Assembly (NCBI GenBank): GCA_964247055.1
Contig: OZ176056.1
Coordinates: 8,804,001 to 8,868,000 of the forward strand
DNA length: 64,000 nucleotides
Direction: 5' to 3'
DNA from: Paragordius varius
Lineage: Eukaryota; Nematomorpha
Below are positions 38,437-50,579 of the stretch, piece by piece (positions within the stretch are counted from its first letter, which is position 1; each line of letters begins with the position of its first letter). A program made the position numbers and the translations under genes. The notes beneath the pieces were generated by a model. It saw nothing but the letters and a program-made list of their open reading frames with translations. It made no database searches and was not told the origin of the DNA.

Positions 38437-39665
38437 CTGTGATAAAAAACCTTACTTGTATCAAATATAAAAATGTTTTAGGGTGTCTTAAGCGTTTTTA
38501 TACCGTTCATTATAAGCTTGAATATATTAATTATAAAAGCTATTTGGCGTCAAAAGTGGAAGGGTGTCAAATACGAAGGCCGTCTTGCTTTTCAAGACAA
38601 GCGGTTCGCAAACAATTACACAATTATGTTTAGAAAAACCAAAATTATGGGTGTGGTGATAAAAAAGTCACACTTGACTTGTAAGACAAGCGTGGCAAGT
38701 TGAGCAAGTTTACTTAAGCCAGCAAGTGACTCATGAAGATCGGTGATAAAAAAACACTTAAGTCAAGCCTTTTGCTTATGAATGTAAGATTTTTTTGCCA
38801 CCCGATTCTAATTTTACAGAAATTAATTTGATCATTTTCAGGCAAAATTTATGAAATAAGGCACAAAAAGTTAAACAATTAATACACATGCATTTTATTG
38901 ACGTTTTTCAAACTCACTGGCACCTATCTTATTTAATATTATAAGTTTTCCAAATATTGAGCTTGGTAATAATTTTTAAATTGATGAAACCATCGTCCTT
39001 AAAACACTTTCCATTCCTTTATCACACTACATTTTGTTTAGACTCCATTTGCAAATATAATGGGAAGATGTTTATACAATATATCATAATTATTTTTAAT
39101 TAATTAAAAACATTACATTTAAAATAAATATGATGAAATAAATTCTTTACATTGGTTAATAGTGAAATAACCTTTTGCTTTTAATAAACCAAGATTTGAA
39201 ATTTTACAAGATTAATATTTTATAATTAATTTTAAAAAATTTTCGAGAATCCATTTTTTTTGCGGTCATGGAATTGATGTATTTAGCATATTTTTATGTG
39301 CCATGTTATTAAATATTAGCAGAGTTTTTCTATAAATTTATCCTCTTTTTATCCACCCAATGAATAGATAAATTAGCCAAAATTTATTTAATTAACAATT
39401 TATAACATTAACAAAGGTTTGAATTACATATAAAACCTAAATTTTATACCTAAATAGTTTCCAAAATAGTTTTATCCATATTTTTAAATCTGTCAAGTGT
39501 GCCCTACACCACACTTGCAAAATCTTTAGATTTTACTTGATGATATAATTTTTTATCACCTCCGAATCAAGTTTTCTTGCTTGACTTAAGTCGTGTAATG
39601 TTAAACTTTTTTTATCACATGAAGCAAGCCATGACTTGAAATACAAGTCAAGTCATAATAATTTT
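38437..39665. mobile_element. Inverted-repeat element with repeated GTGATAAAAAA motifs
   Basis: GTGATAAAAAA occurs at 38,437, 38,656 and 38,743, and inverted at about 39,549 and 39,607. Beside these are matching arms ACTTAAGTCAAGC (38,757) and GCTTGACTTAAGT (39,580), and ACTTGACTTGTA (38,670) against TACAAGTCAAGT (39,642). The ~800-bp middle has no transposase. A 61-codon open frame at 38,518-38,703 overlaps the left arm and is probably chance. Confidence 0.5.
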
Positions 39666-40045
39666 TTTCCCGACCCTATATTTCAAAAAGTTAGTGTAAA
39701 TTTAACCAAAAGGAAAACATTTCTCACTGTTTGTACAGCCTTATATTTTATATTGAATAATTTATTCGTTAAGGCCTACATAATATTTTTTGATTGCGTA
39801 CCGGATTTTTTGTGTTAATAATGCGGCCCGCGAAACTTTAAATAATATCCCAGCACTAGAAAAACTATGTTAAAAGCAATAAAGCATTCTATATGTTAAA
39901 ATTGATTTAAAATTCATTTTAAGTGCAACAAAAAATTTAAAATTTATGATTGATTTTTTTTATTGAAAAATGCATGTATTTTGTATTTAACCCTTATTTT
40001 TTTACACCTTTTACAGTCAAACCATCAAACATCCTTTAAAACAAC
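39666..40045. promoter_or_regulatory. Upstream region of the nucleolin-like gene
   Basis: No TATA box can be singled out in such A+T-rich DNA. A pyrimidine stretch ending CCTTTTACAG at about 40,016 looks like a splice acceptor 30 bases before the ATG, so a 5'-untranslated intron is possible. GCGGCCCGCGAAACTTTAA at 39,823 is a hAT end remnant. Confidence 0.3.
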
Positions 40046-41164
40046 ATGGCCAAACTAGCTAAAAAAATTAAAACTGAAACCGCTCTTACAAACGGCTCTG
40101 CTGTGCTGGAAAAATCTGGAAAACGAAAGAAAAGTAGATCAATAATTTTAAGATTTAGACAAAGAACCCGCTCAAGAAGTGGCACCGATCAAAACCAAAA
40201 AAGTCAAAAGTATGTTTCATATTTTGTCTGATATATTATTTCAAAATTATAAGTAATAATTCCTTGTTAAATTAGTTCAACAACCCCCTCCAGCAGAATC
40301 TTCTGATTCCGATGAATCTAAAGAAGAAATGCCCACTAAAAGTAAATCTATTTTCTAATACAATTTTTTTCTAGTAGCAAATGCAAAATCAACTCCTAAA
40401 CCAACTATTGTTGCCAAAACTAATGGCGTCCACAAACCCGCTCAAGAATCTTCAGATGATGATGAGGACAGTTCTGACGAAGAAGTTAAACAACCACAAA
40501 AAAGTAATACAATTTGGGTTTTTAATAAATTTGAGCTTATTACGCAAACTAAAATACCTAAAACTTTCTGCAAAGCTTTTTTTACTACCAATTAGTTTTT
40601 CTGGCAATAATTATTGGAATTGTTTAAAAGACAAAGTCGTATTTGTATAAATTAGTTTATATAATATTTTACATTTATATGAATGCCAAATCCTGATTTA
40701 TTTTTAAGGATCAATTATTTACCAAGTTTAAATATATATATATATATATAAAACCTAAAATATTACTTAGATTCCACAGTCCCACCAACTAACTCAAAAA
40801 CTGCCCCTCTACAAAAACAACCCGCCCTCAGGAAAACCCAAGACTCTGATGATGATGAAGACGACAGCGATTCAGACGATTCTGAAGAGGAGCAGACGAC
40901 TACCACAGTAGTTTCTAACAATAAAAAAGGTAATTTTCATTAATAAATCTGCTTTATATTGCAGTAAAAATTCTCTAAAGAAAATTTGGAAATTCATGAT
41001 TTGCAAATTTTTGCCAACAAAATCTTTGCCAAATTCATATGTCTTCTTAAACAATTTTTCTTAATAATGTATCCATACAAGCAGAAGGAGAAAAAACAAT
41101 TTAATATAGCGTGTTTAATATTTTGCAGTCTTATATTTAAAATCCAATAAAATGATGAGTGCCC

Positions 41165-41197
<33 letters not shown>

Positions 41198-44100
41198 TAA
41201 ATGCGGCCCGTATAAAATAAAAAGTTATTTTTAAAATGTCAGACATATATTACAAGCGGACTGGACTTATTTAAACTATATTTTCCCATATAATCTCTGA
41301 TTATAATCTTAAAATATATATAAAGTTTTTCTGAAAGTTAATTTAGCATTATTTATTGTTATATATAACCCAATTTGAAGTTGTTTTTTGGTTTAACAAT
41401 ATAAATTCCATAAATGTTGGATAATTTTAAGTTATGATACTGTTATATCTTGTATAGGTAAAAATAACCCAAATGCAAAACAATTCAAGCAAAGAAAAAT
41501 ATAAATTTAAATCAACATCAATTGGGATATGAGTTTTTGTGTATGTTCAAATTTTTTTAATATGCGCTTGGTGAATATTGTATAATTTTTATAATAAATT
41601 CCGAAAAAATTATCTGAATTAATCAATAAATGACGTGATTTTTTAACATATACTGGATATGTATAGGCAAAATAAGGAAAATTTTTTAGAGCATACAATT
41701 ATTTTTTATTCCTATTTATGAGTGAGGATAAATTCACCCCTTGTGGTTTTATCAATATAGCTGTATTTGTACAATCGACTATCGTTATAATTTTCTAAAT
41801 TGACAAGTTTTACCCAAAAAACAGTTATTGAATGAATTTGTTTAATTAACCATATTTTTTATATAGCTGGTACAACAGTTCAACCACCTTCAATAACTAC
41901 AAAAGCTGCCGCCCCTCCACAAAAACAACCCGCCGTCAAGAAAACTCAAGACTCTGATGAAGACGACAGTGATTCTGATGATGACGACGATTCTGAAGAG
42001 GAAACAATTAATGCTAAAAAAGGTATTGAGGATAATTTGACATATATTTTGCCTTTTTACTTTTTACAAGTAGTAGATGATCAAAAATGGATAATCCCTT
42101 GCTGTTAAAAATTATCATAATTGATAAATGATTATGGGAACTGAAAAATATTGTAAAAACTGAGAGAAAAGGGGCAAAAAACATGATGAAAAAAAAGACT
42201 TGTTTGAATATATCTTAAACTCTTTAAGAATAGAAAAAAATCATTTTTTTGTTTTGTACATCAGGGCTTATATATACCATTTTTCATGCAAAAACATCAT
42301 TTTTTCAACCAAATGCATCTTTTTTCAACCAAACTCAACATTTTAACAAGCAAACGCAACATTTTTTCAAGCAAAGACAACATTTTTTCGAGCAAACGCA
42401 ACATTTTTTCAAGCAAACGCAACATTTTTTCAAGCAAAGGCAACAATTTTTCAAGCAAACGCAACATTTTTTCAAGCAAATACAACAATTTTTCGAGCAA
42501 ACGCAACATTTTTTCAAGCAAACGCAACATTTTTTCAACCAAAGGCAACGTTTTTTCATCCAAACGCAACATTTTTTCAACCAACGACAACATTTTTTCA
42601 AACAAAAACAACTATTTTTTTAAAATAAAAAACCATTTTGTTTATTTTAAGACATAATAAATTTAAAGTTAGTGTAAATTAATTTTAGCGTAGAATTATG
42701 ATTTTTATTGTTTTATCATCAATATTTGATGGTATGATTGATTTTCAAACATTTTAATTCAGCCCATAAATTGCATTATTTATTAAATATTTTTTTTATC
42801 AATCAATACAATTTGCGCTTTAAGACTCTCTTTAAAAATTTAAAGTTATCCTTCGCTTAAAATTCCTAACATTTTTTGCAGTTTCCATACAACCGTTATT
42901 TTTGTGTGTAATTAACTATTTTTTAAATTTAAACTAATATCTCTATTTATTAGTTTTTGAATCAAATATTTTCATAGTAAAACAACTTTGTTTGATAATT
43001 TTCTTTAATTTATCAATATTATAAATTTATTATTGTTTTAAACTAAATATTATTATTAATATCCCACAAAATATAGATATTTTTTAATATTAATTTATAG
43101 AAAATAATAAGGATATACGGTTCTTATGAAAGAAATGTATTCACTTAAAGGTTTAGGTTAAATAAAAAAATAGGTTTAAATGATTGAATAATAAATATTT
43201 TATTGCCTCATTAATAAACGTTAGAATTAAAATTAAATATTGAAGGATCAACTTGAAGTGTTCTAGGACTAAGTTTAAATGTAAAAGAACAATCTTGAAG
43301 CGCAGTATAGATTGATTAAGTGAAACTTAAATTGTAAAAGAAAAAAATAATTAATATAAATAAATAATGCAATTTATGGGCTGAATTTAAAATCAATCAT
43401 ACCATCAAATATTGATGATAAAACAATAAAAATCATAATTCTACGCTAAAATTAATTTACACTAACTTTAAATTTTTATGTCTTAAAATAAAAAAAAATG
43501 GTTTTTTATTTTAAAAAAATTGTTGTTTTTGCTTGAAAAAATGTTGTCGTTGGTTGAAAAAATGTTGCCTTTGGTTGAAAAAATGTTGCGTTTGCTTGAA
43601 AAAATGTTGCGTTTGCTCGAAAAAATGTTGTCTTTGCTTGAAAAAATGTTGCGTTTGCTTGAAAAAATGTTGAGTTTGGTTGAAAAAATGTTGCATTTGG
43701 TTGAAAAATTGTTGCCTTTGCTTGAAAAAATGTTGAGTTTGGTTGAAAAAATGTTGTATTTGGTTGAAAAAATGTTGCGTTTGCTTGAAAAAATGTTGCG
43801 TTTGCTCGACAAAATGTTTTCTTTGCTTGAAAAAATGTTGCGTTTGCTTGAAAAAATGTTGAGTTTGGTTGAAAAAATGTTGCATTTGGTTGAAAAATTG
43901 TTGCCTTTGCTTGAAAAAATGTTGAGTTTGGTTGAAAAAATGTTGCATTTGGTTGAAAAAATGATGTTTTTGCATGAAAAATGGTATAGTTGTTACACAA
44001 CAAGTGACGACGTCCACGACCACTCAAAAAGTTTCAGAAAAGAAAACTTCAAAAACAGCTGTTATGCCTAAAAAGACTCAAGAAGAAAGTGACGAGGACG

Positions 44101-47100
44101 ATGATTCAGACGAAGAAGATTCTGATGATGACGAGGAAGAAGAACAGCCGAAAACACAGACGACAGCTGTTAAACCAGGTTTGATTTATTGCTTTTACAA
44201 AAAATAAAGGTTAAACAATTAAAAATTAATTAATTCACTCGATAAATGATTGAAAAAATTGTAGTAGCCTTATTTATGCAAAAAATATAAAAACTTTTTT
44301 TTTGATCATCAAGATATAGCAATTTGAAATTTATGTGTATATATATTATGTTATAGAATATTAAAAGGCTAAAATATATTTTCAGAATGTTTAATAAAAA
44401 TTAGATCATAAAATATTATGATATTTATTCTAAAAAGCATATTCATTAAATTTTTTAAAAATATTTTTAATAACAGTCAGTTTTTGATAGAAAAATGTCC
44501 CAATGTGTTTTTCAGAATTTAAATTGTTTTATTTAACATCAGGATCAATGTTTTAATACATATTTATATATTTCGGTGACATGTTGTATAAATTAAAGCT
44601 AATCTTTTTTTGCAAAATCGACACAGCTGTTAAAACTCCAAATGGTGTGTTGTCAGCTGACTCAAAAGCCAAAACAGCTGATGCCGAAGATTCTGATGAG
44701 GAAGAAGAGGACTCTGATGATGATGACGACGATGAAGAAGATGATTCTGATTCCGATGAGGAGGAGGAAGAAGAATCAGCTGATGAAAAGACGACCCAAC
44801 CGAAAAAGGGTAACCCACATGTGTTTTTACTTGATTTCTGGATTAGATTTTAAATATTTGTTTAAATTTGGTTATTTTGAAACTATAAAATCTTGTTTTT
44901 TAATACTGAATGAACTTGAACAAAAATTTTAATTATCAAACTAAAAATTTAAAATATAGCCTAATTTTTTAGAAATGTATCGCTTAAAAATGAAATAAGA
45001 CCTACCTATTTGTGTCCAAATAATAATAATAATCAAGCAAAAGATGTGTTAAAAATTCCTTAAAAAAATATATAATTTATGTTTGAACCGATTTTAATTG
45101 TATATTGATAGTATTTAATTTTACAATATTTTCATATATCTTTTCTATAGGTGGAGACGCATCTGTACCAGAAAATGCTATAAGTATGTTTTTGTTTCAA
45201 TTTATTTTACAAATAAATTTATTTAAATGTTTTTATTATTGTTTAACTTATTTTTTTTTCTTTTGGGATATGTTAGAAAGTTTGACAATCAAATTCAAGG
45301 GAACGGAATTACCGCCTAGCAAAAGTCAATTACTTAAACGGCTCAAGGAATGTGGAATTGAATTGGAAAACGTTGTCACTGAGGGAGAAGCCATGTAATA
45401 ATTATAATTTTTTGTTTTTTTTGTTACGAAAGATTGGTTTAAGTTAAATATTATTTAAAGAGGTTAGTTATTTCTCTAATTTATAAACGCTATTGATATG
45501 TGATGTTTTACAGCTTTAAATTTCAACTAATTGTTGATTTCTTACAGGATTACCTTATCTCATGGATAATTAGCCTTATATAGGCTTTTAATCAATCTAA
45601 AGTTATTTATATCAATTTTAGCATAGTTTTTTAACTATAAAAATTCCAAGCCCATTTTGGAGTATTAATTTTGTTAAAGGATTTTTTTTATTTTATTTTT
45701 AGACACGCTTTCCTAAACTTTGGAAATATTACACCAAAAACAGGAACTTTCGGTGGCGGAAAACAGAATGGTCATGCCGGTATACTATTTTTTAATCTCT
45801 ATTTTAAATTTTTCGGTACATAATATAATTTCATCTACTGTCAAAAATTGTTTTGTTTTTACACATATTGAATTGACTTTTTTATTTTATAAGCATATTG
45901 ACAAAATTGCCTTTTTAAAATATCTTTGCAAATCGAATAAGCGCACTAACTTTTGAACTACTATTTTAAACAATTTATCCTAAAATTACTAATAATTTTG
46001 TGTATATAAAAAACGAGTTATGAGAATTGTCATATATACCGTAATCAATGATGATTGGTTTAATAACGCGTTATTTTGATTCAAAATACCGCTTTACTTA
46101 TTAAACTTCATTTTTTTAATATACCGCTTCAAAGTATAGAATAGAGATGTAAATTGGTGACACAATCAAATATGTGTTTTTTTACAATTGTTGGAATAAT
46201 TTATATGGCAAAAATTCAGGTTTCAAAAAAAAAGCTAATGAATGTTAGATGGAAAACATTATTTGTCTTTATGTTTTTTCCGTATAACTTTAATTATTAT
46301 ATAATATTGATTGGAAAATATTTATAATTATAGGTGGTGGTGGTGGAGCGACATGTTATAATTGCAATCAAGTTGGACACATGTCTTTCGAATGTCCCCA
46401 AAAAAAGTCTGGGGGTGGGGGAGCGAGTCGAGGTTTATACCTACATAAAATTTTGTTTTAAATCGGAATTGAAAAAATTTTAGAAAAAAATAGATTTTAT
46501 TATTAAAGATAATTAGTAAATTGTAAATTTTAGCATATTATTCTTGAATTTTTTGCGTTTTATAGGCTTATTTTACGTTCGTGAATAAAGAGAGGTTTAT
46601 GATTATTTACAGTTCAAATTCATCCTAAAAACAATTATTTGTTTTCGCAATACAACTCATTATTAATATGAAATATATCTTTATGTAATATAGTTTATTT
46701 TTTCAGTATTATTTTAACTTTAAACAAAATTATTTTTTTTAAAAATATATTAAAATATAGGCAATTTTCATTTTTAGCTAACACATATCATAATTTATTT
46801 GAGGGTGAATTTTAATTGTATGTAAATGGTATATAGCGCGGATTTTTGATTCCAAAATTTTAATTTCATATAGGGATTATTATAATCTAAAAATAAGATC
46901 TTAAAATAGGGTTTAATAGCAAAATTAAGAGAATTACGCATTATTTTCTATGAAATTATTAAAAATTAAGCTAACATGCGTATTATCTTATAAAAATATA
47001 TAAATTTTAATCGATAAAGACTTTACAATAAAAGTCGAAAAAAATACGCATTTCAACTTAATTTTTAATAAATTTTATAAATTAGAGTTGTGTTTTTTAA

Positions 47101-49355
47101 AAAAATTATTTATATTTAAAATTTTCATCTTTTACTGAATGTATTTGTAGGTGCATGCTTTAATTGTGGCAAAGAAGGTCACATGTCCAAAGATTGTCCC
47201 AACAAATCTGGAAACCGAGGTGGTTCTAGTGGGGGAGGTATAATAATAAAATACTTTTTAAATTTTTTTACAAGAATTTTCAAAATTATTTTTATTCATG
47301 AATCTTCATTTTTTTTAATTTGATTAATATACAGTAAAACTTCAAATTAAACGGACAAACGACGTGAAACTATAAAGGAAAATGTTTTTTTCTAAAACAC
47401 AACCATATACTTTATCTTGATTTTTTTAATATAACTCCTCTCATTGTTTTATAATTACTAAAATGTAAATTGGTAACGCATTTAATTATGTATACTACGA
47501 TTATAACTAAATGTTTATATAGTTTGTATAAATTAAGATGTAAAGTATGGTGGTTTTTGAAAAAAAAATTGGCTCTATATTTTTGCATTTTGTCCGTTTA
47601 ATTTCAATGTTTACTTCAATTATCACATTTTTTTTTTCCTTTTTTCATCTTTATAATAAAATTTTAAACCAATATAATCAATCTTGAAGTATTTCAAAAT
47701 TGGTTTTTATATACATTTATTTTTACTTATATTATTATATGTTGTTAGGTTGTTTCAAATGCGGTCAAGATGGTCATTTCTCCCGCGAATGTCCAAATGC
47801 TTCCTCTGGAGGTGGGGGTGGACGCAACAATAAAGGTATAAGATGTCTTTTTATGTCTTAAGTTTAAATTATTGATAACAATTTATAACTGTCTATAAAT
47901 TTTTTATGATAAATCATTAGTTGTTTTTAACTATGGTTAATATAATCAGCTTTCTTTCCCAAAAGATATAAGAAATTTTTGTGATAAAAAAACGATATTT
48001 AGTAATTATTTAAAAATATTTTGCATTAATTTATCATACATTTTTTATTGTATTTAGCATCAGTAACCTTATTTGTTCGAAACTTACCGGATTCCGTTAC
48101 AGTCGATAAATTGGAAGAAATTTTCCCAACCGCTAAACAATGCAGAATACCTTCAACTTTTAAAGGGTAAGTAGGGGGTTAAAAAAAATTAGTGGTCTTT
48201 ATAGATAGCTTTTTTGAGAATTTATGGTACCTTTTTACACATGTTTTCAAAATATTTTATAAAAATGAATTATTTTTACTATATTAATTTGTTAACTTTA
48301 TATGTATATATATACATTAAACATAAAATAAAATCCTTCTGCCAATTATTTATATTAATTTTATATTTTCATATATTAAGTTGGTTATTGCTAAAAATTA
48401 ACCGTTTTAAGCAAAATATTATAAATGAATCGTAAATTTCAAAATTTATATTAAAAAATATGTATTGACATAAGGACTCTACCGTGTGTTTAAAAAGATT
48501 ATTATTATATAAAATTTGCTTACAATATGTAATATATATTTAATAATTTTTTCCATAAAATAAATTGATTAAATTTTAACATTTTTTTAATAAAATTCAT
48601 TAAATTTGATCAAATTTTAAGATTTATATTTTACTCTTTATTGCATGCATGCATGCGCAGATTTGCTTTTGTAGAATACGAGAGTGTAGATGAATGTCAA
48701 TCCGGCCTTAAACAAAGTCAAGGCGCTCAAGTTGATGGCCAAGCCATTGAAGTTTCAAAATCAAATCCCCCTTCCTCTGATAATTCCAGAGGTTCTGACA
48801 GCAGCAGAGGTGGAGGCCGTGGCGGTCGGGGTGGTGGCCGTGGGGGAGGCCGAGGGGGTAAACCATTTTTTTTTAGTTTTTTTCTTAAATAGTGGCGCAT
48901 AATCTTTTCCTGTACATTACGATTAATAAATAAGATTTTTCAAAAAGCGGTTCAATTCATAACTTTTATTACAGATTTAACAAATCTTGATGTTATTATA
49001 AAGTGGTTTTTTTGGATAAAAAATCTTTTTATATAGCAAAAAATTGAAAAAATTATTTTATTACGGAAAAATTTATCATTACATAGAGATCATCATATTC
49101 TTAATTTTTTAGCTTTGTTTTGTATAAACCAATTTTTTTTAAATTTTAGCTTTTATGAACCTTTTATTAATGATTTTAAATAATTTTAAACGCTGAGATT
49201 TGCAAAACTTTTTACCGTCATTTGGTCAAAAAATAATGGACTGACTCCTTATATATCTTTATTTCGCTCCTCTAGGTATGAATACCAAAATCAACATTTC
49301 CCCCTATCCAGGTAACGCCATCAATAAAAAAGTTGTCTTTGACGATGATGAATAA
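40046..49355 (+). CDS. Nucleolin-like nucleolar RNA-binding protein (acidic tracts, 3 CCHC, RRM, RGG), 16 exons
   Basis: Proposed exons: 40,046-40,209; 40,276-40,341; 40,375-40,504; 40,771-40,929; 41,867-42,022; 43,990-44,178; 44,627-44,809; 45,151-45,183; 45,277-45,394; 45,703-45,779; 46,334-46,432; 47,151-47,237; 47,749-47,835; 48,058-48,166; 48,661-48,857; 49,276-49,355. The product (~643 residues) starts Lys-rich ([11 protein letters not shown]). Six blocks of Ser in Asp/Glu runs follow (CK2-type sites, as in nucleolin and Nopp140), then [15 protein letters not shown], Gly-rich linkers and three zinc knuckles ([42 protein letters not shown]). Next come one RRM (RNP2 LFVRNLP, RNP1 GFAFVEYE), an RGG tail and a final VVFDDDE. 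Proteins of this type act in the nucleolus in rRNA processing. Exons 1 and 3 each need one base fewer to keep frame. AATAAA lies at 49,655. Vertebrate nucleolin has several RRMs and no knuckles, so orthology is open. Confidence 0.88.
42275..43986. mobile_element. TACCATTT foldback element, subfamily B, inside an intron of the nucleolin-like gene
   Basis: 1,712 bp with perfect inverted ends (TACCATTTTTCATGCAAAA... and its complement), flanked by TA on both sides. The left arm (to about 42,610) and right arm (from about 43,515) consist of 21-bp repeats containing AACATTTTTTCAAGCAAAC: about 15 in the left arm and about 22 in the right, in opposite orientation. Inside these, 42,612-42,785 and 43,365-43,515 are a further, non-repetitive inverted pair. 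The loop holds a worn subfamily-A-like element (about 42,808-43,311). Open frames run through the arms on both strands only because the unit is 21 bp (seven codons) without stops; they are not genes. Confidence 0.88.
46075..46305. mobile_element. Worn CAGTAAAAATT MITE in an intron
   Basis: The core AGATGTAAATTGGTGACACA resembles the middle of the MITE at 47,330. The right side has TTATTTGTCTTTATGTTTTTTCCGTATAA. The ends are poorly kept. Confidence 0.45.
46601..46832. mobile_element. Foldback subfamily C, short intronic copy
   Basis: The worn left end (ATTTACAGTTCAAATTCA), conserved core (ACTCATTATTAATATGAAAT, AATATAGGCAATTTT) and right end TGTAAATGGTA match the elements at 52,248-52,877. It lies in the intron after the first zinc-knuckle exon and has only one 21-bp unit per arm. 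Confidence 0.7.
47330..47618. mobile_element. CAGTAAAAATT Tc1/mariner-like MITE (copy 1)
   Basis: An almost full-length palindrome. The left TACAGTAAAACTTCAAATTA with ACGGACAAA pairs with TTTGTCCGTTTAATTTCAA at the right. It has no coding sequence. The TA at the left edge fits a TA target. It lies in the intron between zinc-knuckle exons 2 and 3. Confidence 0.75.
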
Positions 49356-50579
49356 AATTATTACTATTTTCAGGCACACATATTAAATATAAATTGATAT
49401 AATATACTATTAAATTTTTTTATTCTACGTAAACGGACCACATTATGAATTGAATTCTTGTCGTGAATTTTTTACAAAAAGTCACTGTGAATATTTTTTA
49501 CGATCTAAACTCCCCCTCTGTGTACATAAAAACCCGATATATATACATATTGTCATTTTGTTTTTTTAACTATATATGTTTTAAATGTTTAAGCTATTCC
49601 CAGATATTTTGTGCATTATATATATCTGAGCTGTATACCATCACATGTATATCAAATAAATATCATTTGAAAATTTTAAACATATACTAACTAATTTTGG
49701 GTATTTTTCAAATGTTTGTTTGGCGGTAAGGCCTGTAGATTAATTATGTTTTATTGTTTCTTATAATATTGTGTGCAGCCTTAGTTAAAGTTTAAATTAT
49801 AAACTAAATTTACCAAGATAACTTTATAAAAAATACTTTATATAAATACACTATTTAATTATTAATTTCAAATCCAATTAACAAGATTAGCAAACTATGG
49901 TTTCTCAAAAAATGTCTTTTCGTTTTTACTCAATAATTAATGTACTTCTTTTTGTTAAGTATTATTTTTTTTTAATTAAATTTTGGGGTTCTCGAGCTAT
50001 TAATTTAATATTATAATATGAATTTATTGAATATTTGATATTCTATACATAAAAAAGTCTGCGTTCACACATTACTCTATATGAAAATTTAAAAGACATA
50101 CAAACAGCATTAGTAATAAAAATAAAAAAAATTGAATAAATATTATTTTATAATAGATGCGGCGAATCATAGTAAGAATATGAGCGAAAAATAACGAGTA
50201 TTGAGTTGTGTCTTTGCATAATATGTATTAATATAAATTTTGATAAACGGTAAAAATTGGTAAATAGTTGTGTTTTAGAACAAGAAAGTTTTTAAAATTT
50301 AATATAACTTATGTTTAAAGTTGCTTAGCGGTTTAACGTATAAATTTAAAAATATAAAGACAAATATTTTTTTCTAATTTTACAATTTAAACTAAAAATT
50401 TTATATGGGAAACATTAAGGTATAAAGTATGGTTGTCCTTTAAAAAAAAATATTTGTCTTTAAATTTTACGCTTTGTCCGTATAATTCAATTTTTACTAT
50501 AATGACGGCTTTTTTATAAAAAAAACTTGGTTTATTCTTTTATATTTGACATTTTACGCCTAATTTAAAGTCTATTTTA
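49356..50579. other. Spacer between convergent gene ends, with a MITE
   Basis: Holds the 3' regions of the nucleolin-like gene (AATAAA at 49,655) and of the TP53BP1-like gene (AATAAA on the minus strand at 50,531-50,536). A CAGTAAAAATT-family MITE covers about 50,320-50,503 (TATAAAGACAAATATTTTT against ATATTTGTCTTTAAATTTT). Confidence 0.6.

Noticed and set aside
38518-38703. 61-codon frame (KGVKYEGRLAFQDKRFANNY) as a gene
   Set aside because: It overlaps the arm of an inverted-repeat element, has an ordinary length for chance and no supporting exon structure.
42249-44071. Long open frames on both strands in the 21-bp repeats (heptad proteins such as MLRLLEK or HFFKQTQ)
   Set aside because: A 21-bp unit without stop codons is open in several frames by arithmetic. 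The frames overlap an intron of a real gene and start or end at the foldback arms.
44630-44818. Minus-strand frame opposite the acidic exon
   Set aside because: It is a shadow of the Asp/Glu-rich exon 44,627-44,809 of the nucleolin-like gene.
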